From an uncultured Myxococcales bacterium (GTDB lineage Bacteria; Myxococcota_A; UBA9042): 64,000 bases of DNA. Under the pieces are notes generated by a model. The model worked only from the letters and a program-made list of their open reading frames with translations. It was not told where the DNA came from and did no database searches. Shown here one piece after another: positions 24,525 through 32,957 of this stretch. The DNA lies in the NCBI GenBank assembly GCA_903883645.1, contig CAISBR010000147.1, positions 1 to 64,000 of the forward strand, written 5' to 3'. Made by a program: the position numbers and the translations under genes. Position 1 is the stretch's first letter. The number at the start of each line of letters is the position of its first letter.

Positions 24525-26921
24525 CTATGCTGGCTTAAGAAAGCGGGCGACGATCTTCTTGATGCCGACGCTGGCGAACTGCACGGTCAACTGGGCTTCG
24601 CTGCCGTAGCCGGCGATATCCAAGATTTTACCGACGCCAAAGCGCACGTGGGAGGCCTTGCCGCCGATTTGGAAGCCACCCTCGCCCTCGGAGCGATCAA
24701 TGGCTGGCACATCGTCGTCGTGGTCGGGAATGCTCTTGACCGGTGCCGAGTTGGCCCCTGCCCAGGCGCCCAGTGCTGTGGCCGGCCGCGCGCCCATGCC
24801 ACTTGACGGACCCCACGCACCGGTCGGGCGCGGTGCCGGGGTGGCGGCCTGTGGGCGGGCTGCGGGCTGGCCCCACGAGCTGCCCCAGGCGGTGGCAGAA
24901 CGATAAGTCTGCCCCGAGTCGTCGATTTGCACGAGTTCGCGCGGGACGGCCTGCAAGAAGCGGCTGGGCTCGCTGGCCATTTCGCGACCGTCAAAGCGCC
25001 GTCGTAGCCGGGCGTGGCTCAGGTGCAGCTTCTTGCGGGCACGGGTCATCGCCACATAGAAAAGCCGGCGTTCCTCTTCAAGATCGCGGGGATCGGCCTC
25101 TCGGTCCGCCGAACCGCCCAGCACATTGGCGTGGGGCAAAAGACCCTCTTCAAGGCCGATCACAAAAGCTATATCGAATTCAAGACCCTTGGCTGCGTGC
25201 ATCGTCATCAGCGACACGCGCGCTTGGGTGTCGTTCAGCTTGTCGACGTCGCTAACCAGCGCCACGGTCTCTAGAAAACTGCGCAGGCCCGGATCTTCGG
25301 CCGAGTCGGCGTGTTCGCCCATCGCCGCCAGCAATTGCTGAAGGTTTTCTAAACGATCGCCGGCATCCGGGTCCTTGTCCTCTTGCAGCGCCTTCTTGAG
25401 CCCCGAGGCTTCTAGAATGCGGGCGCCCGCTTGATCCGCGCGCATCGGCTGGATCTCATCGCGCAGACGGACGATCAAATCCTCAAAATTCCTCAGCTTT
25501 TCGGTCGCTCGCCCCGCGCCGCCGCGTAGCAAAAGGTCTTGGGCGGCGGCCGGCAGACTGCGCTCGATCAGGTTGGCGTGTTTTTGCACCGCTTCGATGG
25601 TGGTGTCGCCAATGCCGCGCCGCGGACTGGTCACCGCCCGCGCCCAGCCGGCCGAGTCGTCTTGATTGACCAGAAGTCGGCACCACGACAGGGCATCTTT
25701 GACTTCGGCGCGCTCGTAGAACTTCATGCCGCCAATGAGGACGTAGGGCAAGCGAAAGCGCCGCAGCGAGTCTTCGAGTACCCGCGAGCAGGCGTTGGTG
25801 CGGTAGAACACGGCGAATTCGCCAAGCGGCGTCTCGTGTTGCCGCCTGTCGATCTGGCGCGCCACCCAGTCGGCCTCGTCACGGTCGCTGGCCGCCACAT
25901 GCAGCGTGATCGGGTCGCCCGGGCCCCGGTCGGTCCACAGCACCTTGCCGTGCCGCGTGGTATTGCGCGACACCACGGCGGTCGAGGCGCGCAGAATCGT
26001 CTCGGTCGAGCGGTAATTGCGCTCGAGCTTGATCACTTCGGCACCGTCGAACATCTTAGGAAATCCTAGGATATTACCCACTTCAGCGCCGCGCCAGCTG
26101 TAGATCGACTGATCGTCGTCGCCCACCACGCACAAGTTGCCGTGTACCGAGGTGAGGTATTTGAGCAGCTCGAACTGGGCGAAGTTGGTGTCTTGAAACT
26201 CGTCGACCAGCACATAGCGAAAGCGTTGCGCTAGGTTGTGGCACACGTTGGGGTCGCTGGCCAGGGCTTGCGCCGGCAGCATGATGAGGTCGCCAAAATC
26301 GACGGCATTGGCCAGCCGCATTTCTTTTTCGTAGGCCTGGTAGACACTTAGAGCCTTTTTGTCAAAGGCCGAGATGGCCATTTCTTTCAGCCGCGGATCG
26401 TGGGGTCCCATGCAGCGATTCTTGGCCCGGTCGATGTAACTAGAGAACATCTTAGGCTTATGCGTCACGTCCGAGATGCACAGGGTCTTCATGACGCGGG
26501 TGATGACGCGCTGCTGATCGTCGGTATCATAGATCGAAAAGGTAGGCTGCAGGCCCACATAGCCCGCAAGCTGCCGCAGCAAGCGCACCCCCACCGAGTG
26601 GAAGGTACCGAGCCACAGCTGGCTGGCGGAATCGCCGACCGCATGGCCCACGCGCTCGCGCATCTCGCCGGCGGCCTTGTTGGTAAAGGTCATCGCCAGA
26701 ATTTGCCAAGGAAAAACCCCCAGTTCGCTCACCAGCCAGGCGATGCGATGGGTAATGACCCGCGTCTTGCCCGATCCGGCACCGGCCAGCACCAGGACCG
26801 CGCCCTCGGTATGCAAAACCGCCTGTTTCTGCTCGGGATTGAGCATTGACAACAGCGGATGATCGCGGAAGCGCGCGGTCTCAAGTTCGCCAAACGGATC
26901 GTTTCCTTGCTCTGGCTCCAC
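24525..26921 (-). CDS. pcrA: UvrD/PcrA-type DNA helicase
   Basis: 798 residues from a GTG at 26921; TTG at 26984 or ATG at 26846 are alternatives. This is superfamily 1A: motif Q LNPEQKQAVLH, motif I GAGSGKT, TFTNKAAGEMRERV, motif II VDEFQDTN, motif III GDDDQSIYSWRGA, ERNYRST, and motif VI VAMTRARKKLHLSHA. The C-terminal GGKASHVRFGVGKILDI is the PcrA-type Tudor-like region that contacts RNA polymerase. PcrA/UvrD unwinds DNA 3' to 5' in nucleotide excision repair and replication restart. It lies in a same-strand block after hslO. Confidence 0.95.
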   Translation of the reverse strand: MEPEQGNDPFGELETARFRDHPLLSMLNPEQKQAVLHTEGAVLVLAGAGSGKTRVITHRIAWLVSELGVFPWQILAMTFTNKAAGEMRERVGHAVGDSASQLWLGTFHSVGVRLLRQLAGYVGLQPTFSIYDTDDQQRVITRVMKTLCISDVTHKPKMFSSYIDRAKNRCMGPHDPRLKEMAISAFDKKALSVYQAYEKEMRLANAVDFGDLIMLPAQALASDPNVCHNLAQRFRYVLVDEFQDTNFAQFELLKYLTSVHGNLCVVGDDDQSIYSWRGAEVGNILGFPKMFDGAEVIKLERNYRSTETILRASTAVVSRNTTRHGKVLWTDRGPGDPITLHVAASDRDEADWVARQIDRRQHETPLGEFAVFYRTNACSRVLEDSLRRFRLPYVLIGGMKFYERAEVKDALSWCRLLVNQDDSAGWARAVTSPRRGIGDTTIEAVQKHANLIERSLPAAAQDLLLRGGAGRATEKLRNFEDLIVRLRDEIQPMRADQAGARILEASGLKKALQEDKDPDAGDRLENLQQLLAAMGEHADSAEDPGLRSFLETVALVSDVDKLNDTQARVSLMTMHAAKGLEFDIAFVIGLEEGLLPHANVLGGSADREADPRDLEEERRLFYVAMTRARKKLHLSHARLRRRFDGREMASEPSRFLQAVPRELVQIDDSGQTYRSATAWGSSWGQPAARPQAATPAPRPTGAWGPSSGMGARPATALGAWAGANSAPVKSIPDHDDDVPAIDRSEGEGGFQIGGKASHVRFGVGKILDIAGYGSEAQLTVQFASVGIKKIVARFLKPA

Positions 26922-26999
26922 GCCTTGCCCCACCTCGGCCGCCGGCCGGTGTGGCAGTGTCGCCAATGCGCGCCCGCCGTTCAAGCGCCGCGGTCCGGC

Positions 27000-28028
27000 C
27001 TAGCTCGGCTCAGTCAAGAAACTGCGCAGCTCGCTCGGCCGCACCTCGTAGCGTTCTTGGCAGTAATCACAGAGCAATTCGAGGGGCTCGTTGCCAGAAG
27101 CCAGGTCGTGCAGATCGCGCTTGGGCAGCGTCGACAGCATCGACAACATGCGATGGCGGCTGCAGCGGCACTGAAAAGCCACGGCCTCGCGCGCACATTG
27201 ATCCCAGCCCAGCCCGTGCAGCAGCTGATCGGCCCAGGCCCGCCCATCGGGGTCGCTCGCCTTCATCGCCTGGTGCAGCGGCGGCAAGGGGCCCAAATTA
27301 CCTAGAATCGTTTGGATATCGCCGCGCTTGCCCTCGGGCATGAGCTGCACCAAGTAGCCCACGGCGTGCTGCACGGTGCCATCGGCGGCCACGACCACAT
27401 CGGTTTGCAGCAGCGAAAGAATCTGCTCCGAGTCGAGCAAGTAATTCATAAAGTAATCTGCAACATTATTCCCATCGAGGGTCGTGGTGCTGCTGTAGTT
27501 GCGCGTGCCCGGCGCACCCACCGCTGCCGAGCGCGATACCTGCAGCGTTCCTGCGCCGATCAGAAAGCCAAAAGCCTCTTTCTCTTCTTGGGGATGCGCC
27601 ACATACGCCCGCATGCCGCCTTCGCGCCAGGCATCGACCGTCACCCGACCCACCGGCCCCTGGTGATCGAGCGTAACCTGCAGCTGATCATCGGGATTAA
27701 GGGTCGAGCGCACCAGCAGCGTCGCCACCATCAGCTCGCCCAAGGCTTGCGTCACATCGGGCGAGCACTGCAGCCGCCGCGCCGCCTCGTCTACGGTCTT
27801 CGCCGCCCGCACCACCAGCAGGCGCACCTCGCCATTGCGACTCAGGCCGCGCCACAGGGTATCGACCGTGACCTCGGGCGCCGGATCCATGTACTGGGTG
27901 GGCCGCGCCAGCCGCTGGGCCTCGCGCTCGCGCTGCAATTTTTGCCGGCGCAGCACCACCTCGGCCGTGATCGCCACGGGGCGGTCGGCAAAGGCCTGGC
28001 CTTGATCGTCTTTGGGGGTAGTACTCAT
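27000..28028 (-). CDS. hslO: Redox-regulated chaperone Hsp33
   Basis: 342 residues. Hsp33 is a cytosolic holdase that is activated when oxidants release zinc from its C-terminal cysteines. The four zinc ligands are present as FQCRCSR and CDYCQERY (CxC and CxxC). The N-terminal substrate-binding domain has LWRGLSRNGEVRLLVVRA and SPDVTQALGELMVATLL. It is longer than E. coli Hsp33 (292) because of an N-terminal segment of about 50 residues. The ATG at 28028 is followed on the same strand by pcrA and preceded by the secretion ATPase, 21 bp away. Confidence 0.94.
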   Translation of the reverse strand: MSTTPKDDQGQAFADRPVAITAEVVLRRQKLQREREAQRLARPTQYMDPAPEVTVDTLWRGLSRNGEVRLLVVRAAKTVDEAARRLQCSPDVTQALGELMVATLLVRSTLNPDDQLQVTLDHQGPVGRVTVDAWREGGMRAYVAHPQEEKEAFGFLIGAGTLQVSRSAAVGAPGTRNYSSTTTLDGNNVADYFMNYLLDSEQILSLLQTDVVVAADGTVQHAVGYLVQLMPEGKRGDIQTILGNLGPLPPLHQAMKASDPDGRAWADQLLHGLGWDQCAREAVAFQCRCSRHRMLSMLSTLPKRDLHDLASGNEPLELLCDYCQERYEVRPSELRSFLTEPS

Positions 28029-28049
28029 CCGCTCGTCCTAGTGGCGCGG

Positions 28050-29909
28050 TTAGCCGTCGATCTCGGCCGTCACGCGCAGCACTTCGTCAAAAGTAGTCAG
28101 ACCTAGGGCCATTTTCTTCAGCGCCGCCTCGCGCAGCGTGACCATACCCTCTTCGATGGCTTGGCGGGTAATGCGCCCCGAGTCGGCCGGCTCGCTAATC
28201 AGTCTGCGCAATTTCTCGCTCATCGCCATCACTTCGTACACGCCGGTGCGGCCCTTCAGACCCGTCTCGCGGCACACCGTACAGCCCGCGCCTTGCCACA
28301 CGGGGAACTGTTCGCCCCCGAGCTCAAGCCCAAGCGCCAGCGCCTGCTCTTTGGTCAGCACCGTCTCTTCGCGGCACTGCAGGCACACCGTTCGCACCAG
28401 CCGCTGCGCCACCACCCCCAGCAGCGACGCCGCCAGCAAGTAAGGCTGCACGCCCAGATCCACCAGCCGCGCGATCGTCGACGGCGCGTCGTTGGTGTGC
28501 ACCGTGCTCAGCACCAAGTGGCCGGTCATGGCGGCCTGGATGGCATTGTGCGCAGTCTCGGCGTCGCGAATCTCGCCCACCATGATCACATCGGGATCTT
28601 GCCGAAGCAGCGTGCGCAAGGCCCCAGCAAAGGTAAGCCCCACCTTGGGTTGCACGGCGGTCTGGTTAAAGGCCTCCATCACCATTTCGATCGGATCTTC
28701 GATGGTCGCGATGTTCAGCGACGGCGAGGCGATCGCCCGCAAGCACGAGTACAGCGTGGTGGTCTTGCCCGACCCCGTAGGCCCGCACACCAGCACCAGC
28801 CCGTGCGGCCGATGGATCATCTTTTGCACATGCTCAAGATCACGGGGGAAAAGCCCTAGCCCCGGCAGGTCTTGCAGCAGCACCTCGGGGTCAAAAATGC
28901 GCAGCACGATCTTTTCGCCAAAAGCGGTGGGCATGGTCGAGATGCGCAATTCGACTTCGCGCTCGCCCTGCCCCTGCGGCTTGTGGTGCGACAGCTTGAC
29001 GCGGCCATCTTGCGGGCGGCGTTTGTCGGCAATATCCAGGCGCGCCATGGTCTTGATACGCGAGCTGATCGCCGCGAACACCAGCTTGGGCAGCTGCTGC
29101 ACGGTATGCAACACGCCGTCGATGCGCAGCCGCACCAGGGCCTGCTCGCGCTTGGGCTCTAAGTGGATGTCCGAGGCCCCTTGATCGAGCGCATAGCGCA
29201 ACAAGAAATCGACGGCGTGCACCACGTGCTTGTCGTCGCCCTCGACCTCGCGCCCGGACTGGCCCAGCTTGACGAGCTGCTCAAGATTGCCAATATCTGT
29301 GAGCGGTTCGCCCAGATCGGCCGCAGCACTGCGCAGGGTCGCGCGAAAGTGAAAGGTGTCGTCGATGGCCGGGATGATCTCGCTGCGCAGCCCCAGAACC
29401 AGCTGCACGGGCTGGCCGATGCGCGCGGCGAGGGTGTCGGCCACGTCGCTACTGAGGGGCGAGTCTACGGCGACCAGCAGCTTGCCGCCCTCGTGCCCCA
29501 ACGGCAGGGCACAATTGCGACGCGCATAAGCCCTTGAAACACTAGCTGTAATTAGCTTGGCGTCGAGTTTTAGCGAATCGATCCGCTGCAGCCGCAGGCC
29601 CGAAGCCTTGGCCAGCGTCTGGGCGATGCGCAGCTCGGTGACCAACGCGCCATCGTCGAGGGCACTTACGGCAAAACTGGCCAGTACTTCTGCGGCACTG
29701 CATGGCACACAGTCGTCACCTTGGTCGAGTTGACGCTGCCGGTCGAGGACACGCCGCCGCCGCTCGCCCGCTGGCCGCACCTCTACCGCCTGCCCATGGC
29801 TAAGAACGCCCTGATTTTCTAAGACATCGAGCAGGGTCGCCAGATCCAGCGCACCGGGCCAAGGGCTCGGCTGGCGGTCGGTGGGCGCGCCGTGCTCAGG
29901 CAAAGGCAT
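28050..29909 (-). CDS. Type II/IV secretion ATPase (PilB/GspE)
   Basis: 619 residues from the ATG at 29909, which overlaps the ttcA stop by 14 bp; an ATG at 29930 is an alternative. The N-terminal MshEN-like domain covers about 60-230. The ATPase domain has Walker A GPTGSGKTT, the Asp box IEDPIEM, Walker B DPDVIMVGEIRDAET, and the His box TGHLVLSTVHTNDAP. A zinc-binding tetracysteine is formed by CLQC and CTVC. Such ATPases drive type IV pilus extension (PilB) or pseudopilus assembly (GspE). The window has the matching prepilin peptidase at 34866 but no PilC, PilT or pilin gene, so PilB and GspE cannot be separated. Confidence 0.93.
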   Translation of the reverse strand: MPLPEHGAPTDRQPSPWPGALDLATLLDVLENQGVLSHGQAVEVRPAGERRRRVLDRQRQLDQGDDCVPCSAAEVLASFAVSALDDGALVTELRIAQTLAKASGLRLQRIDSLKLDAKLITASVSRAYARRNCALPLGHEGGKLLVAVDSPLSSDVADTLAARIGQPVQLVLGLRSEIIPAIDDTFHFRATLRSAAADLGEPLTDIGNLEQLVKLGQSGREVEGDDKHVVHAVDFLLRYALDQGASDIHLEPKREQALVRLRIDGVLHTVQQLPKLVFAAISSRIKTMARLDIADKRRPQDGRVKLSHHKPQGQGEREVELRISTMPTAFGEKIVLRIFDPEVLLQDLPGLGLFPRDLEHVQKMIHRPHGLVLVCGPTGSGKTTTLYSCLRAIASPSLNIATIEDPIEMVMEAFNQTAVQPKVGLTFAGALRTLLRQDPDVIMVGEIRDAETAHNAIQAAMTGHLVLSTVHTNDAPSTIARLVDLGVQPYLLAASLLGVVAQRLVRTVCLQCREETVLTKEQALALGLELGGEQFPVWQGAGCTVCRETGLKGRTGVYEVMAMSEKLRRLISEPADSGRITRQAIEEGMVTLREAALKKMALGLTTFDEVLRVTAEIDG

Positions 29910-30939
29910 CGTCGTCCCGTTCGTCGCCATCTGGCTGGGGTGTCGATGTAAAATCATACAGTTCACGGTCGTACATGAAGCGCGGCGACACGTTCTGGAT
30001 GGCATTGAGCGCCGACGGCATGGCGCCGGGGTAGCGCTTGTCGAGCTCGCGCAGCAGGTCGTTCATTTGCGCGCGCTTTAGATCGGGTTGCTTGCTGCAC
30101 AGATTGCACGGCAGCACGGGATATTGCTGCATTTCTGACCACTTGATCAGCATCGCCTCGGGCACGTAGGCCATCGGCCGAATCACCGTATTGACCCCGT
30201 CGTCGGCGCGCAGTAGCGGCGGCATCGACTTTAACTGCCCGCAAAAGAACAGGTTAAGCAGCAGAGTCGACAGGGCGTCGTCGCGGTGGTGGCCCAGGGC
30301 AATCTTGCTGCAGCCCAGCCGCTTGGCCGCGTCGTACAAGATGCCGCGCCGCAGCCGCGAGCACAGCGAACAGGTGGTCTTGCCCGGCTCAAGCTTGTCC
30401 ATCACGATGTCGTAGGTGTTATAACGGACGATTTCGTAAGGCGAACCCGCCGCAGCCATGTACGCCTCGAGCTTGTCGCTCGGAAAGCCGGGCTGGCCCT
30501 GATCCAAGTGCACCGCGAGGATTTCGAACTTCACCGGCGAGTGCTTCTGCGTCCGTTGCATAAAGTGCAGTAGCGCGTAGCTATCCTTGCCGCCCGACAT
30601 GCAGACCATCACCCGCTCGCCGGCTTGGATCATGCCAAAGTCTTTGATCGCCTTAACAAACAGGTGCGAGATGCGCCGCTCGAGTTCTTTGGGATCATCG
30701 GGAATCTGGCCGCGCGCCGGCACGCGAATGCTGGCTGGCCCAATCTGATCGATGCCCAAGTCGCCAAGCCCGGTCTGATCTTGGCGCAGCGAGCGCGGCA
30801 GGGCGACGGTATTGGCCGCAGTCGGCGGGCGCGGCGGTTCGTCGTGCACCAAGTCAGCAAGAGAAACCGCGGGTTGCGGCGTAGAATCGGCGCGCACGGC
30901 ACCGGCGTCGGCAGGAGCGACCAACTGAACCTCGCACAA
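29896..30939 (-). CDS. ttcA: tRNA 2-thiocytidine(32) synthetase
   Basis: 347 residues from a TTG at 30939; the true start may be later because the first 80 residues are poorly conserved. TtcA thiolates C32 of tRNA using an ATP-pyrophosphatase fold. The PP-loop is SGGKDS (in MVCMSGGKDSYALL). Cys motifs TTCSLCSRLRRG and LPCNLCSKQPDL are the CxxC pairs that hold a [4Fe-4S] cluster. ALGHHRDDALSTLLLNLFF is typical. It heads a tight block whose next gene overlaps its end. Confidence 0.93.
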   Translation of the reverse strand: MCEVQLVAPADAGAVRADSTPQPAVSLADLVHDEPPRPPTAANTVALPRSLRQDQTGLGDLGIDQIGPASIRVPARGQIPDDPKELERRISHLFVKAIKDFGMIQAGERVMVCMSGGKDSYALLHFMQRTQKHSPVKFEILAVHLDQGQPGFPSDKLEAYMAAAGSPYEIVRYNTYDIVMDKLEPGKTTCSLCSRLRRGILYDAAKRLGCSKIALGHHRDDALSTLLLNLFFCGQLKSMPPLLRADDGVNTVIRPMAYVPEAMLIKWSEMQQYPVLPCNLCSKQPDLKRAQMNDLLRELDKRYPGAMPSALNAIQNVSPRFMYDRELYDFTSTPQPDGDERDDDAFA

Positions 30940-30993
30940 TAAATCGAAATGAGCTTAGCGAGCCCGGTGCGGCCTAGCCCCGCGCACAACTCA

Positions 30994-31024
30994 AGCGTAG
31001 CACAGCCGTGCGGCAGTCGGGCAA
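30994..31024 (-). promoter_or_regulatory. Candidate promoter for the ttcA block
   Basis: On the minus strand TTGCCC (31024-31019), a 19-bp spacer, and TACGCT (30999-30994). The spacer is long, so support is moderate. The start near 30987 would precede all five genes from ttcA to the moaD/moaE fusion. Confidence 0.3.
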
Positions 31025-31045
31025 GAATCCGCGCAAGCGGGGTGT

Positions 31046-31486
31046 TTAGCCCTCTTTCCTCTTGCCTTTCTTGTCGTGATGTCGGTCGCCCTGGCCGTCG
31101 TCGCCAGCGGGGGCAGCTTCGGCAGCGGGCGCAGCTTCGGCAGCGGGAGCGGCTTCGGCAGCGGCTTCTGCTGGTGCGACCTCGGCGGCAGGGGCTACCG
31201 GCGCGGGCTCAGGAGCGGCCACGGGGGCGGGTGCCGCTTGCACGACCGGCGCAGCGGGGGCCGCAACGGCGCCGCCGGCGCTCAGGCGCTCGAGCACGGG
31301 GGCTGGACGCGCGATGATCTTTTCAACCGCCACCGTCACCTTGGCCAAAGCCGCGGCATCGTAGGCGTTCGACTTTGAAAGTCCCGCATTGTCAAGTACT
31401 TCGCTGAGCATCGTCCGGGCGGTCAGGTAGTCGAACCGGGCCTCGAAGGCTGCGACAAGCTGGTCGTGGGTCAGGGCTGCTGCCAT
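31046..31486 (-). CDS. Ala/Pro-rich protein with basic tail
   Basis: 146 residues. Residues 1-65 form a compact, predicted all-helical domain (HDQLVAAFEARFDYLTARTML, AALAKVTVAVEKII). Residues 75-135 are Ala/Pro/Glu low-complexity repeats (EAAPAAEAAPAAE). The last residues, HHDKKGKRKEG, are strongly basic. The ATG at 31486 has a consensus GGAGGA site and a plausible promoter upstream. The layout recalls nucleoid-associated or histone-H1-like tails, but no such family is recognised. It is cytoplasmic by absence of a signal. Function unknown. Confidence 0.65.
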   Translation of the reverse strand: MAAALTHDQLVAAFEARFDYLTARTMLSEVLDNAGLSKSNAYDAAALAKVTVAVEKIIARPAPVLERLSAGGAVAAPAAPVVQAAPAPVAAPEPAPVAPAAEVAPAEAAAEAAPAAEAAPAAEAAPAGDDGQGDRHHDKKGKRKEG

Positions 31487-31606
31487 GGAAGCGTCCTCCG
31501 TGAAATCATCGGCTTAGGTGCCGACGTCGATCGTGCGGTCCGGCCCATGTGCCCAAGTCGCCTTCGCGACACGCGCTACCCTGTTGGGCCGCCAATCCGC
31601 CTCGCA

Positions 31607-31634
31607 AGCCTAGCAGGGCATCCGAAAATCGCAA
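31607..31634 (-). promoter_or_regulatory. Promoter for the Ala/Pro-rich protein
   Basis: On the minus strand TTGCGA (31634-31629), a 16-bp spacer, and TAGGCT (31612-31607). The predicted leader is about 110 nt before the ATG at 31486, with GGAGGA near its end. Confidence 0.45.
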
Positions 31635-31679
31635 CTCCGCGCCATCAATTGCACGCGCGTGAGACTGGGCGGTCGCAGC

Positions 31680-32897
31680 TTACGCAACTATGCGCCGCTG
31701 CACGTGTTCGGCGATGCGCGTCACCACCTCGTAGTGGATGGTGCCCAGCCAGCCCGCCATCTGCTCGGCACCGATCTCGTCGCCTGGCTGTCCGTTAGGC
31801 TCGCGCTGGGCACCCAGCAGCACCACTTCGTCGCCGACCGCCACACCCGGGCAGTCGGTCACATCGACCGTCACCATATTCATCGCGACCCGACCGATGA
31901 CGTGGGCGCGCTGGCCATGCACCAAAACTTGCGCCAGATTCGATAGCCCGCGGTCGTAGCCGTCGTAGTAACCCACCGGCAGCAGCGCCACCTTGGTCGG
32001 CCGCACGGTGCGAAACGTCCGTCCATAGCCAATGTATTCCCCAGCAGGCATGTCGCGAAGCTGCGCGATCTGCGTCTTCCAGGTCAGCGCCGGCCGCAGC
32101 TCAAGCGGTTGCTTACCCGTCATTTGCACCGACAGCAGCGTCTCTTTTGACGGCCACAGCCCGTACGCCGCGATACCAAAGCGCACCATGGCGCCACAGA
32201 CCTCGGGCCATAGGAGCAAAGCTGCTGAATTGCTTACATGTGTTAGCAGTTGGTCGTGCGGATCGCCCGCCGGCGGCAGCCCCAGGCGCACGCGAATCGC
32301 TGCGGCACACGCGTCGAAACGCTGCAACTGGCTGCGGGCAAACGCATGGTTGGTCGTGTCTTCGACATCGGCGAAGTGAGTCGCCAAGCCTTCGAGATGC
32401 AAGTGCGGATCGGCGGCAATACGATCGGCCATGGCAAGGGCAGCATCATGGCGTAACCCTTGGCGATTATTGCCTGTCTCGATCTTGACGTGCAGGTGCG
32501 CACGCCGCCCGCACTGCCGCGCCGCCCTCGCCGCTGCGGTGATCACATCGTCGTCGTAGACCACAAAACGCGCGCCCAGCTCGACGGCGCGGGCCGCGTG
32601 GTGCGGCGGCAAGTAGCACACATTGTAGAGCGGCGCCTCGATGCCATTGCCACGCAACACTTCGATTTCATGGATATCACCCGTGCCCAGCCAGTCAACG
32701 CCCGCCGCCAGCAGCGCCCGCGCCGTGGGCAGCAGACCGTGGCCGTAGGCATTGCCCTTGACCATCGCACAGAGCACCGGCGCCTGCCCGCGCGCCCGGC
32801 TTGCGTGTCTTAGCACGTTGATATTATGGGTAAGATCTGCTTGTGAGACCTCGACCCAGGTCAATGGCTCAGCGGCCGACAAGACCTGATTGCTCAT
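31680..32897 (-). CDS. alr: Alanine racemase
   Basis: 405 residues from the ATG at 32897; an ATG-type codon at 32915 would add 6. The PLP enzyme converts L-Ala to D-Ala for peptidoglycan. The catalytic Lys47 lies in MVKGNAYGHG, where most homologues have VKANAYGHG. The C-terminal domain has GEYIGYGRTF with the second catalytic Tyr, LPVGYYDGYDRG, and RVAMNMVTVDV. A TACACT box at 32932-32937 on this strand may be a -10 element, although its -35 is weak. No D-Ala ligase is adjacent. Confidence 0.93.
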   Translation of the reverse strand: MSNQVLSAAEPLTWVEVSQADLTHNINVLRHASRARGQAPVLCAMVKGNAYGHGLLPTARALLAAGVDWLGTGDIHEIEVLRGNGIEAPLYNVCYLPPHHAARAVELGARFVVYDDDVITAAARAARQCGRRAHLHVKIETGNNRQGLRHDAALAMADRIAADPHLHLEGLATHFADVEDTTNHAFARSQLQRFDACAAAIRVRLGLPPAGDPHDQLLTHVSNSAALLLWPEVCGAMVRFGIAAYGLWPSKETLLSVQMTGKQPLELRPALTWKTQIAQLRDMPAGEYIGYGRTFRTVRPTKVALLPVGYYDGYDRGLSNLAQVLVHGQRAHVIGRVAMNMVTVDVTDCPGVAVGDEVVLLGAQREPNGQPGDEIGAEQMAGWLGTIHYEVVTRIAEHVQRRIVA

Positions 32898-32957
32898 GCG
32901 AATCCCCGGCCGCACCGCGCGCGACGGGCCCAGTGTAGCCCAAAGAGTTAGCGAAAC

